From assembly GCA_964577715.1 (NCBI GenBank), contig CAZOAA010000003.1:1-64000 (forward strand): DNA of 64,000 nt. Direction: 5' to 3'. Of this stretch, positions 55,698 to 64,000 are shown piece after piece. The translations under genes and the position numbers were made by a program. Position 1 is the stretch's first letter. Each line of letters starts with the position of its first letter. This DNA comes from SUP05 sp964577715 (GTDB lineage Bacteria; Pseudomonadota; Gammaproteobacteria; PS1; Pseudothioglobaceae). The notes beneath the pieces were generated by a model. That model saw only the letters and a program-made list of their open reading frames with translations. It was not told the origin of the DNA and ran no database searches.

Positions 55698-55873
55698 TTA
55701 TGACTTTCTATCTGGGGCATAATGGCTTTAAGATTATATTTATATATCGTTTAAAGAATTAAAAGCATAAATAAAATATATTTTCAGTAAAAACTGAATA
55801 AAGGGTTTTTGTCATTAATAATAAAGCATATTCAACGAAAAAATAAACGCATTATACTGATTTATAAAATAAG

Positions 55874-57055
55874 CTAAATTAAATCACAATTAAATTTAGA
55901 TTTGCCGTCTTGTAGTATGCTTTTTATTTTATCAATAGGTACACACCTAAAAGTTTTATTTGATATGCCTTCTATTGCATTTATTAAATTAGATTCTTTG
56001 GTAATATGCAGAACACCAAGATCAGACATAAACTTGGTTTTTGGGTGTACAAAATAATATTCATCACTGTACTCAGAGTACTCAATACATGGAATCTCAT
56101 TAATTAAAAAATCAAAATATGTTGTTGTTCTTGCGTTAGACACAACAAATTTTGCTTTTTTTGCTAATAAAGGTGCAGGAGTATAATCAACTATAACTCG
56201 TTTATCTTCTATACTTAAAACTATATCATCAACCCAATCATTTCCATCTTTACTTCTAACAGACTTAGGTTTTATAACGATTAAAATTTTAGGGTATATT
56301 TTTCTAATAGCATAAATAGACTCTAATAATATTTTTCCCGATATTTTTTCATTTTTATGAAAATATGGAACCAATGGTTTTTTTGTTAGAATTACTATTA
56401 TTTCATTAGATTTTTTTATATCCTCACTATCAAACAAATTAATAGAGTTGACATAATCCCTCCATCTGTCATTCAATTTGGGATATCCAAGATAAACCCT
56501 TTCCTTAGGTAGACAAAAAATATCTGATCTAAAATCTTCATATTTTGTATATGAAAGCAGTTTTCCCGGGTAATTATTAGATGTAAAGCCACGAATTTTA
56601 TGTTTATCTTTCCATATAATCTCCCTTTTTAATTCATCTTTAGGAGAATGTATATAAAATTCTCTTATAAATGACTTATTTGTTGGAGAATTGTAATTAT
56701 GCATAACATAATACTTACCTTTTAACTTAGATAGAAAATATATTACCTTTACTAAAATAATTCCACTCATCGAATTATTAAACATAATAACCGTTGGACT
56801 TCTGTTAAATACGATCCATAAAATAATATAAATCGACTTTATATACTGTTTTGTGTTATATTTACGAAACATGATAGTAGAGTTTTCATTAACCGCGTTG
56901 TAGTACATTGGGATTTTTTTAATCTCTTTAAGGTCTATATCGTGAAAAAATATAGTTTTTATATCAAACTTACATTTCCCCAAATTAACAATAAATGGCG
57001 CCAAGGTATCAAACCCAACATATTTCTTTGGTGAAATTATAAGAATTTTTCTCAT
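55874..57055 (-). CDS. Unrecognised polysaccharide-cluster protein, possibly GT-B fold
   Basis: 393 residues, AT-rich coding sequence. I do not recognise the family. It opens with a Rossmann-like strand (MRKILIISPKKYVG) and has one hydrophobic segment (about 75-85). The second half has LLAKKAKFVVSNARTTTYFDFL and NEIPCIEYSEYSDEYYF, reminiscent of the donor domain of capsule/teichoic-acid-type transferases in which a Ser/Thr-rich loop precedes an acidic motif. It sits between the carbamoyltransferase and the GT4 genes, so a transferase role in the same glycan is plausible but unproven. Confidence 0.5.
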   Translation of the reverse strand: MRKILIISPKKYVGFDTLAPFIVNLGKCKFDIKTIFFHDIDLKEIKKIPMYYNAVNENSTIMFRKYNTKQYIKSIYIILWIVFNRSPTVIMFNNSMSGIILVKVIYFLSKLKGKYYVMHNYNSPTNKSFIREFYIHSPKDELKREIIWKDKHKIRGFTSNNYPGKLLSYTKYEDFRSDIFCLPKERVYLGYPKLNDRWRDYVNSINLFDSEDIKKSNEIIVILTKKPLVPYFHKNEKISGKILLESIYAIRKIYPKILIVIKPKSVRSKDGNDWVDDIVLSIEDKRVIVDYTPAPLLAKKAKFVVSNARTTTYFDFLINEIPCIEYSEYSDEYYFVHPKTKFMSDLGVLHITKESNLINAIEGISNKTFRCVPIDKIKSILQDGKSKFNCDLI

Positions 57056-57077
57056 TGGCTGAAATTTAAAATATTTT

Positions 57078-58826
57078 TTATATTTTTCTTAACAAATATT
57101 TATCCAAAGCTAAAAACTTTAATCCAGATTTATGGAAAACATTTACTGCATCTAATGGAGAGCTTACAATAGGGTATCCATGAAGGTTAAATGATGTATT
57201 CAACAAGCCTCCATCACTTCCTGTAATTTTATAAAAATTATTCAAGATTTTATAATAATGTGGATTCTTACTTTTTTCAACAACTTGTGGCCTTATAGTT
57301 AGATCATATGGGTGGGTTGCAGCTCTAAAATTTTCAACACCATCATTTGTATCAAATGTAATTATCATAAAAGGTGAATTATGTTTCTTGGGATTGTATA
57401 AATTTTTTTCCGCATCTTCTGATCTCATTGATCCGGCAAAAGGCATCCAAAAATCACGCTGCTTTATCATCTTGTTAATTTCAACTATATTTTCTAATTT
57501 CCTAGGGTCTGATAAAATGGATCTATTTCCCAAAGCCCTTGCTCCAAACTCTTCTCTGCCCCAATATCTAGCAACAATTTCACCACTAGCAATTAGAGAT
57601 GCAATAGTGCCTTCTATATTACTATGTTTTTCAATTGAAACATCATAACCAAAATCAAAATTATTTATAGCGCTCAATATATCGTCTTCGTTGTATATTG
57701 CCCCAAGATATAAATCCTTCAACGGCAATATATTTAATTTTTCTTGCATTAATTCAGATGCAATTTGATAGGCGGCACCCATGCTGTTAGACTCATCAGA
57801 ACATGATGGCATAATAAAAACCTTCTCTAATTTATCTAACTCTAAAATAAGTTTGTTTAATTTTACATTCATAAATAGACCACCCCCCAAAACTAATTTT
57901 TTGGCTCCAGTCTCTTTTAAACAATTTTTAACCCAGGTTAGTGCCATAAATTCAACAAAATTCTGCATTGCCATGGATATGTCATCAAATCTTCTAAACC
58001 TAAAAATATCCTCTAATTTTGAACCCCATAAATAAGTTGGACTTCTGGTGGTTGATCGACTCCATAATAATTTATTATCATCTGGCCACTCAAAAAAATC
58101 TATCATTTTTTTACATATTAAGCTAGATCTTTCAGGATCACCATATGGAGCCATTCCCATTATTTTGTATTCATGCTCCAACGGAACTAGCCCCATATTA
58201 AATGTTGCACGTGAATACAAAGATGCGAATGAATCATGTTGAGGTATTTCAGCGATACGTATAATTTTACTATTCTTAACAATACTCACTGTACCGCAAA
58301 GTCCATCACCCCCTCCATCATTAGTTAGTATCAATGTATTATCTGTTAAATCTCCACCCGAATAAAGCGCTGCCGCTGCATGACACTGATGATGATCAAC
58401 AAATTTTATTTGAGAAGGCGCGAACCCCATATTGTAAATTTTTTTAAGTCGACGATCTTCTATTTTTTTACAAGTATTTTGTTTATTAGTAAAAGTTAAA
58501 ATAGACTTGTTAATTAATTTTACAAGTCTATCGAAATTAAAACTACTTCCTTTATATATGTCGGCTTGCTCCCTGTATCTATTCATTATAAGATCTCTTT
58601 CAACCCATTCTGGCCTAGGTGCTACAGTACCACTCACTGCTATAAAGTCTATATCAGACGGCTTTAACTTCATATCATCTAGTAATCTAGCAAGTGAGAG
58701 TATAGGGGTTCCACCTTTATTTTTAACGCGAGCAAGACGCTCTTCACTTAATGTGTATACAATTCTATTGCTATCAAACAAAGCAACACTTGAATTGTGA
58801 CCATCATGTATACCAATAATCTTCAA
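57078..58826 (-). CDS. O-carbamoyltransferase, NodU/CmcH family
   Basis: 582 residues. It transfers a carbamoyl group from carbamoyl phosphate (via an adenylate) to a hydroxyl, typically on a sugar. The N-terminal Kae1-like domain shows GIHDGHNSSVALF, the metal site VDHHQCHAAAALYSGG and LTNDGGGDGLCG. The C-terminal domain has YWGREEFGARALGNRSIL and MPFAGSMRSEDA. TTG start with a strong GGAGG five bases upstream. Carbamoyl phosphate would come from CarAB, also in this window. Confidence 0.9.
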   Translation of the reverse strand: MKIIGIHDGHNSSVALFDSNRIVYTLSEERLARVKNKGGTPILSLARLLDDMKLKPSDIDFIAVSGTVAPRPEWVERDLIMNRYREQADIYKGSSFNFDRLVKLINKSILTFTNKQNTCKKIEDRRLKKIYNMGFAPSQIKFVDHHQCHAAAALYSGGDLTDNTLILTNDGGGDGLCGTVSIVKNSKIIRIAEIPQHDSFASLYSRATFNMGLVPLEHEYKIMGMAPYGDPERSSLICKKMIDFFEWPDDNKLLWSRSTTRSPTYLWGSKLEDIFRFRRFDDISMAMQNFVEFMALTWVKNCLKETGAKKLVLGGGLFMNVKLNKLILELDKLEKVFIMPSCSDESNSMGAAYQIASELMQEKLNILPLKDLYLGAIYNEDDILSAINNFDFGYDVSIEKHSNIEGTIASLIASGEIVARYWGREEFGARALGNRSILSDPRKLENIVEINKMIKQRDFWMPFAGSMRSEDAEKNLYNPKKHNSPFMIITFDTNDGVENFRAATHPYDLTIRPQVVEKSKNPHYYKILNNFYKITGSDGGLLNTSFNLHGYPIVSSPLDAVNVFHKSGLKFLALDKYLLRKI

Positions 58827-58876
58827 AAAAACCTCCGTATTTTGTACAAAATTACTTTAAATTTAATTAGAAAAAT

Positions 58877-60520
58877 TTATAACTTTTTTGGGCATTTAAT
58901 ATCGCCCAATTCATGAGATATTAAATACTGATCTGCAAGCCATGAAACAAAATGCCTCTGTCCTCTTTTATCTAATAATACTTTTTTATATGGAGTAATT
59001 GCAGAATTACATGAAACATCAAGCCAATATGTAAAAATGTTTTTCTCAACCTTATGCCATTTTTTTTTACCAAATGGTGCTAATAAAGATTTAGTCATAA
59101 ATCTTGCAGTCTTTAACCAAAATGGCCCTACGTCATAATTATTTACCTTAAGTCCGTTCCAAGCACCACCCCAATTATTCTCTAATAAAACCTCCTTATA
59201 TAGAGATTGATTAACTTTGTATTCGTAAGGAACGCCCTCCCAAAAATCCATAAATACACTATCCCATAATGGCAGCCTCCAGTCATATCCGGAGAATTTA
59301 TATGAATTTTGCTGATCAACAACATACATAGTTTGTCTCCCTGCATACTCAATGAATTCAATGACACTATGCATATAATTGGAAGGTATATCACTTGGTA
59401 TTTTACGATGGGACATAACTTCATAAAGTCCGTTAATTATAATATTTTCTGATTCTAGAGTTTTTAAACACTCCCACAGTGAATAATGCTTATTAAAATA
59501 CTTGCTTAGTAGGCTTTCAATATTACAGTTTGATAAACTTTGTATATCTGTAGGAACATGGCCACCTGTAATATAGTCCCCGGAATTCCCATTAACAAAT
59601 ACAGCGCTCTTATCTACAAGATTGTTAATCTTAATATCATATACTTCTGACACGTCCTGCACTGCAGGAACTGATGCATATGAGTCAAATAATGTTAAAT
59701 ATTCTCTGTATGTTTCAGATTCAAAAAAATACTTCTGAGATTTTATTGTTACAGGTTTATGCAGCCACTTATATCCTAATTTATTAGCAATTTCTTTACT
59801 AGCTCTAGCCTCAAAACTATCTTTTCTTCCGTAAGAAAGACATACAACATCTTTAGCGCCAATTTCTTTAAGCCCGCTGGCAATTAACCTAGAGTCATAT
59901 CCTGCACTCAATGGAACAACAATTTGTCTTCCATCTACACTGCTATACATATCTTCCAAAATTTTAATAATAATATCAGATAAATTTTTTTTTATGCTTG
60001 CTTTGGTGTTGTTTTTAACCCTCCATGGTGAATAATTATAATAAAATTCCTTATATATTATATTATTCCTGACTAATATAAACTCTCCAGCTGTAAGTTG
60101 AAAAACCTCCTTTACAAGTGTCCTATTTCCAATCGTATACCCTGACATTGAGAAGGATAAAAGTGACAATTTATCAGGACAACATGTTTTCAAACCTAAA
60201 AAACTCTTAATGTCATGCGCATAATTTCCAATAACAAAATCATTAATTTTTGAATAAAAAATTGGGAAGGATCGTATACGATCAACTGATGCCAAAACCC
60301 AGTCTTTCCCTTCTATCAGAATAGAGAAGTTACCACGTAATTTTATTAAAATTTCTTTTATTCTATATACAGAGACCTTATTAGCGCTATTCTCTGACAA
60401 ATAGTCAATCATACTATCAAAAAAATATTTATTATAAATATGGCCAGAAAGCCAAACTTTCAAACCTTTTAATTTATATTGTTTACATCCAAATCTTTCA
60501 TGCATTATAACTGTCATCAT
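58877..60520 (-). CDS. Asparagine-synthase-like protein without glutaminase cysteine
   Basis: 547 residues. The second half holds the synthetase PP-loop VVPLSAGYDSRLIASG and a following SYGRKDSFEARASKEIA. The N-terminal ~170 residues have the outline of a class II amidotransferase fold (FSILIEGKDWVLASVD, YTIGNRTLVKEVFQL), but the obligatory N-terminal Cys is missing because the protein begins MMTVIMHERFG. It could use ammonia or another nucleophile, as asparagine-synthase-like cyclases and ligases do. No Shine-Dalgarno is visible: the ATG follows a run of AGTT repeats from the end of the ABC transporter gene, so coupling is likely. Confidence 0.75.
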   Translation of the reverse strand: MMTVIMHERFGCKQYKLKGLKVWLSGHIYNKYFFDSMIDYLSENSANKVSVYRIKEILIKLRGNFSILIEGKDWVLASVDRIRSFPIFYSKINDFVIGNYAHDIKSFLGLKTCCPDKLSLLSFSMSGYTIGNRTLVKEVFQLTAGEFILVRNNIIYKEFYYNYSPWRVKNNTKASIKKNLSDIIIKILEDMYSSVDGRQIVVPLSAGYDSRLIASGLKEIGAKDVVCLSYGRKDSFEARASKEIANKLGYKWLHKPVTIKSQKYFFESETYREYLTLFDSYASVPAVQDVSEVYDIKINNLVDKSAVFVNGNSGDYITGGHVPTDIQSLSNCNIESLLSKYFNKHYSLWECLKTLESENIIINGLYEVMSHRKIPSDIPSNYMHSVIEFIEYAGRQTMYVVDQQNSYKFSGYDWRLPLWDSVFMDFWEGVPYEYKVNQSLYKEVLLENNWGGAWNGLKVNNYDVGPFWLKTARFMTKSLLAPFGKKKWHKVEKNIFTYWLDVSCNSAITPYKKVLLDKRGQRHFVSWLADQYLISHELGDIKCPKKL

Positions 60521-60544
60521 AACTAACTAACTAACTAACTAACT
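60521..60544. repeat. Tetranucleotide repeat (AACT)6
   Basis: Six perfect copies (AGTT on the coding strand). They cover the last codons of the ABC transporter gene (GTT AGT TAG) and the whole spacer to the asparagine-synthase-like start codon. Because every reading frame through AGTT repeats meets TAG within 12 bases, copy-number change leaves the transporter end unchanged and only alters the spacing to the next gene in 4-base steps. Confidence 0.9.
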
Positions 60545-62331
60545 TTATTAGAATGCCAAGATTTAGCATACCAATTTCCATTCTTTATTAACTCAGAATG
60601 ACTTCCTGTTTCTTCTACTTTTCCATCATTGATAACAATTACTTGATCTGCTATAGAGACTCTCATTAATTGATGAGATATTATTATTATAGTTGCCCCA
60701 GTACTCTTCTTAATCATACTTAAATTATTAAACAAATCTTTCTCTGATTTATAATCCATACCACTTGTGGGCTCATCTAAAATTATTATTGGAGATTCAG
60801 AAACTATAACTCTTGCTAAATCTATTTTTTTTCGCTGACCTCCTGAAAGGCGCGACCCATTCTCCCCTACATTTGTATAATATCCATTTTCAAAATTATC
60901 AATAAAGCCACTTACTCCTGCAAGATTTGCCGCATTATAAATCTCCTCATTAGAAGCATTATTTTTCCCTAATCGTATATGCTCTATTACTGTTTCATCG
61001 AAAAATTTTGGCTCTTGTGGTAAAAAAGAAATATTCCTTCTTAAGCTATACAGTGTAAAATTATCCAACAAAGTGTTGTTAATTTTTATAGTGCCAAAAT
61101 TCGGACCTCGCAAACGAGGTAAAAGTTCAATCAATGTTGACTTTCCGCTTCCAGATGGACCTACAATAACATTTAAAGAGTTTGAATTAATACTTAAACT
61201 AATTCCAGATAAAGCTTCTTCTTTTGACACAGGGTAGCTATAACTTACATTATCAAACTTTATATTATTTATTTTTTTTGGAAATAAATCACAGCCAGTA
61301 TCTTTTTCAGACTCTCTGCTCATTTCATTACATTTTTTGTCAACTCTTTCAATAGATCCAAGCAGTGACCTAATTCTTTGCCATTTCGATATAACTCCTT
61401 TTGAAACAGGTAATAATCTTATCAATATAACAACGTATACTCCCATTTCGCTTAATGACATCATGTCTTTCGTTACAGAAAAATACAATAAAGATAAGCT
61501 TAGAAAAATAACAACTGGCTCTAAAAAAGCAGAGGCTTTAGCTTGTAAAGTATTGCTCAAAGTATAATAATATGCCCTATTTTTTGTAAGAAATTCAAAC
61601 TGATTTAGTTCGGCCTTTTCAGTTCCGGTGAGTCTTGAAAGGTTAGGTGTATTTAATCTCTCAATAAGAAATTCTGACATTTTATTATTTGTGTCTACCA
61701 AATCAAATCCAACTTTTTTACTTCTTTTAATCCATATTCCAGGAACCAGACTAGAAACTATTATAATAAAAAAAGCAATTATTGTTATCTCCCACGACAT
61801 CATTAAAAGTAATGGCACAAAGGAAATAAATATAATTATTTGAGTTATCAATTCCAATGGGACTGTGATACCAAGTATTGATGACCTTAGCTCGGCTGTC
61901 ATTAAATTACTTGTTAATCCAACTGGGACTTTATCATGGTATTCAGAATTTGCATCAAAGTAAAGACTAAACATTCTATCCCTAAGTTTTTTTTCAATTA
62001 AATTTTTAATAGTCACAAAATACACCACAAATTGGTATGACACAACCTGTCTAATTAAAAAAAATGAAAATGCTATGGTTAACAATATCGATAAACTTAA
62101 ATCAATATCTATAATTTTTAAAAAATTTATAGCATAATGCCAAAGTTTAGACTCATTAGACAAGGCAGTTAAATTACCATCAGATTGAACATATTGGATA
62201 ATTGGATAAAATATTCCAATACCCATTACTTCGGCAAAGGTAGATATTATTGACAACAATAAAATGTTTTTAACGTATTTATTATTAAGCCCGAACTCCT
62301 TTCTTAAAGCATTCCAACGGAAATAATACAT
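60535..62331 (-). CDS. ABC exporter (fused permease-ATPase), PglK/MsbA-like
   Basis: 598 residues. An N-terminal six-helix membrane domain (about 20-320) is fused to an ATPase with Walker A VGPSGSGKSTL, Q-loop FLPQEPKFF, signature GSRLSGGQRKK, Walker B PIIILDEPTSG and switch His IISHQL. This is the half-transporter layout of PglK and MsbA. In glycan clusters such proteins flip lipid-linked oligosaccharides; no Wzx is visible in the window, so this is the best flippase candidate. Its C-terminus ends in a tetranucleotide repeat. Confidence 0.85.
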   Translation of the reverse strand: MYYFRWNALRKEFGLNNKYVKNILLLSIISTFAEVMGIGIFYPIIQYVQSDGNLTALSNESKLWHYAINFLKIIDIDLSLSILLTIAFSFFLIRQVVSYQFVVYFVTIKNLIEKKLRDRMFSLYFDANSEYHDKVPVGLTSNLMTAELRSSILGITVPLELITQIIIFISFVPLLLMMSWEITIIAFFIIIVSSLVPGIWIKRSKKVGFDLVDTNNKMSEFLIERLNTPNLSRLTGTEKAELNQFEFLTKNRAYYYTLSNTLQAKASAFLEPVVIFLSLSLLYFSVTKDMMSLSEMGVYVVILIRLLPVSKGVISKWQRIRSLLGSIERVDKKCNEMSRESEKDTGCDLFPKKINNIKFDNVSYSYPVSKEEALSGISLSINSNSLNVIVGPSGSGKSTLIELLPRLRGPNFGTIKINNTLLDNFTLYSLRRNISFLPQEPKFFDETVIEHIRLGKNNASNEEIYNAANLAGVSGFIDNFENGYYTNVGENGSRLSGGQRKKIDLARVIVSESPIIILDEPTSGMDYKSEKDLFNNLSMIKKSTGATIIIISHQLMRVSIADQVIVINDGKVEETGSHSELIKNGNWYAKSWHSNKVS

Positions 62332-62432
62332 AATATTCTTTACACAAATAGATTTACAAAATAAACAACTTAAAACTTTATATAGTTTTTTTAACCATTG
62401 TAACTTGCATATTAGTCACTATTAACCTTACA

Positions 62433-64000
62433 TTATATGGCATTAATATCCCTACAAAATGAAGCAACATTAAGTCTTGTCGATATCTTTCCAATTGACT
62501 GATTACTAGAGCCATATTGTTCATATAACTCTATAAGTCTTTTTTTGTTGGAATCGCTCATAACAACAGAGAATTTAAATGGTGTACCATTATTATATCT
62601 ATATAAACGTTTTTCTGATCTTTTATCAAGCATCCAGGAGTCAACATCGAAATTTAAATTTAAATAATTTTGGGTTTTTTTGTTTAATAAATAAACCCCT
62701 TTTCTTTTAGCTTCAATATATTTTTTAAGATTTTCTAATTCTAATTCTAATTTACTATCGTAAGAAATGCCATTATTTTTAATATAATCAATTGCGCTTT
62801 TAAACAAAAAATTTGACAGTATTCCATACTTTAAAACATATCCCTCTACCCAATACTTTTGCAATAGGTTTGAGCCATATTCTCCATTCAATAACTTATT
62901 ATAATTTCTATCAATGTTAAAGAATTCCACTATATCCTCCTCAGATTCCCACAACTCCCCAATAGTTTCATCTCTAAACCGAGAAAATAAGTCAAAGTAA
63001 TCTTTGTGGCCCGAAATTTTCTCATAACAGTACATGATAAAATCAAAAACTTCAAAACCTGTTCTCGAAATATATTCATACAGAGGCTCAAAAACTCTAC
63101 TGTTGTATGATATAACCAAAAATAATGAGAAATTCCTGCATTCAATATAATCGTCGAAAGGCATATCTTTTGTTGAAATCCCCACTTCTTCAATTTCAAT
63201 AATATTATCGCCATCTATACTGCTAAAGCTTCTTGGAATTACTCTAAACTTAGTTTTATAGCAATATTTTTGTCTTACTTGTGGCGTATTCAGTTCTGTG
63301 CCTTCGAGCATCATCAAGGTATACGGTAAAATTTTATCCAGCCCAGAATTTATTAACTTTTTAACACCTTGAAAGAATGATTTTTTACTCTCCCCTGGCA
63401 AAGGAATTATCACCTCTGACATTGTTACATATTCAGAATTTCTATCATGTATATCGTTTTGAATATCGATATAATCCTTGTACTTAATGTTTGTTCTTTG
63501 TATATTATCTAATACGTATGGATCCATTGATTGCACTGAAGCAGTCATAGCCATAGAACCTTCTTTTAACATATTAATACCCTCTAAAATTCTTTCTTGT
63601 CTGTTCTTTCCTGTTGTGACATTAATCATCTTTGGGTAATTATCTGAGTCTTGCATTGTTCGAATTTTTTTACAAATATCAATATCCCTTTTATACATTA
63701 AGAAATTAGAGTCTGTAATACCTAATGACCCCTGACCTTGTATTTTTTCCGCAATATAATCTAACTCTTCGAATATGCGATTAGTACTAAATGAATTAAT
63801 TGTTTTGAAATATTTAGTATCGCCCTCATGACAAAAAGTACATTTAAACGGGCAACCTCTATTAGTTTGAATATACGGATTTAAACCATTGTAAAAAAAT
63901 TTATCTAAAACCCCTGTTAGATATGGAGAAGGTATATCATCTAACTCTTTTAACCTATCTAAAACCCCTCCATGAATCAAATTGTTAGTACTTGATAAAT
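62433..64000 (-). CDS. Radical SAM protein, probably B12-dependent type (5' end outside the window)
   Basis: At least 520 residues; the frame stays open to the right edge, so the N-terminus (possibly a B12-binding domain) is missing. The cluster-binding motif CPFKCTFC (CxxxCxxC) follows NRGC-type context at about residue 43 of the visible part, as in the Elp3/MiaB/B12 group. A SAM-barrel segment (ITDSNFLMYKRD, then TGKNRQERILEG) follows. The C-terminal ~250 residues are not recognised. Being at the head of the glycan gene run suggests sugar or lipid modification, such as C-methylation. A 101-base gap separates it from the ABC transporter. Confidence 0.75.
   Translation of the reverse strand, partial: LSSTNNLIHGGVLDRLKELDDIPSPYLTGVLDKFFYNGLNPYIQTNRGCPFKCTFCHEGDTKYFKTINSFSTNRIFEELDYIAEKIQGQGSLGITDSNFLMYKRDIDICKKIRTMQDSDNYPKMINVTTGKNRQERILEGINMLKEGSMAMTASVQSMDPYVLDNIQRTNIKYKDYIDIQNDIHDRNSEYVTMSEVIIPLPGESKKSFFQGVKKLINSGLDKILPYTLMMLEGTELNTPQVRQKYCYKTKFRVIPRSFSSIDGDNIIEIEEVGISTKDMPFDDYIECRNFSLFLVISYNSRVFEPLYEYISRTGFEVFDFIMYCYEKISGHKDYFDLFSRFRDETIGELWESEEDIVEFFNIDRNYNKLLNGEYGSNLLQKYWVEGYVLKYGILSNFLFKSAIDYIKNNGISYDSKLELELENLKKYIEAKRKGVYLLNKKTQNYLNLNFDVDSWMLDKRSEKRLYRYNNGTPFKFSVVMSDSNKKRLIELYEQYGSSNQSIGKISTRLNVASFCRDINAI

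Noticed and set aside
8603..60544. CRISPR arrays
   Set aside because: The only tandem repeats (heptamer, AT and AACT tracts) are short and lack spacers; no cas genes are present.
58877..62331. Lasso-peptide cluster (asparagine-synthase-like cyclase plus ABC exporter)
   Set aside because: No precursor peptide, RRE or transglutaminase-like protease gene was found, and all surrounding genes are for glycan synthesis.

Overview
The window looks like a chromosomal segment (one scaffold join) from an AT-rich, sulfur-oxidising gammaproteobacterium of the SUP05/Thioglobus type. The reasons are a dsrA gene with the siroheme/iron-sulfur cysteine pairs, a DsrC/TusE-family gene, and otherwise gammaproteobacterial housekeeping genes. 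The taxonomic call is inference from gene content; no search was run.

Layout. (1) 1-2.5 kb, minus strand: 5' part of dsrA with a clear promoter, then an orphan gltD. (2) 2.5-3.9 kb, plus: rplS with its own promoter and terminator, then a xerD-like recombinase. (3) 4.1-14.2 kb, minus: one long run carA-mlaA-carB-greA-aldolase/dehydrogenase fusion-mtnP-apt-mtnA, that is carbamoyl-phosphate synthesis followed by a methylthioadenosine salvage set that may work as a DHAP shunt. (4) 14.2-22 kb: HMA-domain protein and ThiS, a MazF/RHH toxin-antitoxin pair, a PP-loop tRNA-thiolation-like protein, prmA, a DsrC-like gene broken by 100 N, alaS, a YciO-type protein and a PHP-domain RNase AM homologue. 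The N run is a scaffolding artefact: its flanks repeat the same 55 bases. (5) 22-27.4 kb, plus: glmS and the complete ADP-heptose operon (gmhB, hldD, hldE, gmhA).

(6) 27.4-40 kb, surface glycosylation and envelope: a PglF-like dehydratase, a PglC-like phosphoglycosyl transferase, a divergent membrane histidine kinase, a response regulator with a RelE-like C-terminus, an STT3/PglB-type oligosaccharyltransferase, a SapC-family protein, a lipoprotein hydrolase and a 1088-residue autotransporter. The passenger of the autotransporter holds about 43 N-x-S/T sequons, using more than half of its asparagines. (7) 40-64 kb, all minus: a polysaccharide/glycan cluster headed (in transcription order) by a truncated radical SAM gene, then an ABC transporter with PglK-like architecture, an asparagine-synthase-like protein without its N-terminal Cys, a carbamoyltransferase, glycosyltransferases, a methyltransferase-GT2 fusion, an HMGL-type aldolase with a KdsB-like cytidylyltransferase and a HAD phosphatase, asnB, a flippase-like protein, an epimerase and a REP-associated transposase (RAYT).

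The most interesting reading of the second half is an N-glycosylation system of Pgl type. Sugar synthesis, lipid-linked assembly, a candidate ABC flippase and a membrane oligosaccharyltransferase are all present within about 35 kb, and the strongest candidate acceptor is the sequon-dense autotransporter encoded 2 kb from the oligosaccharyltransferase. This is inference from family membership and sequence patterns. Classical O-antigen or capsule synthesis by the same cluster remains possible, and the two could share precursors.
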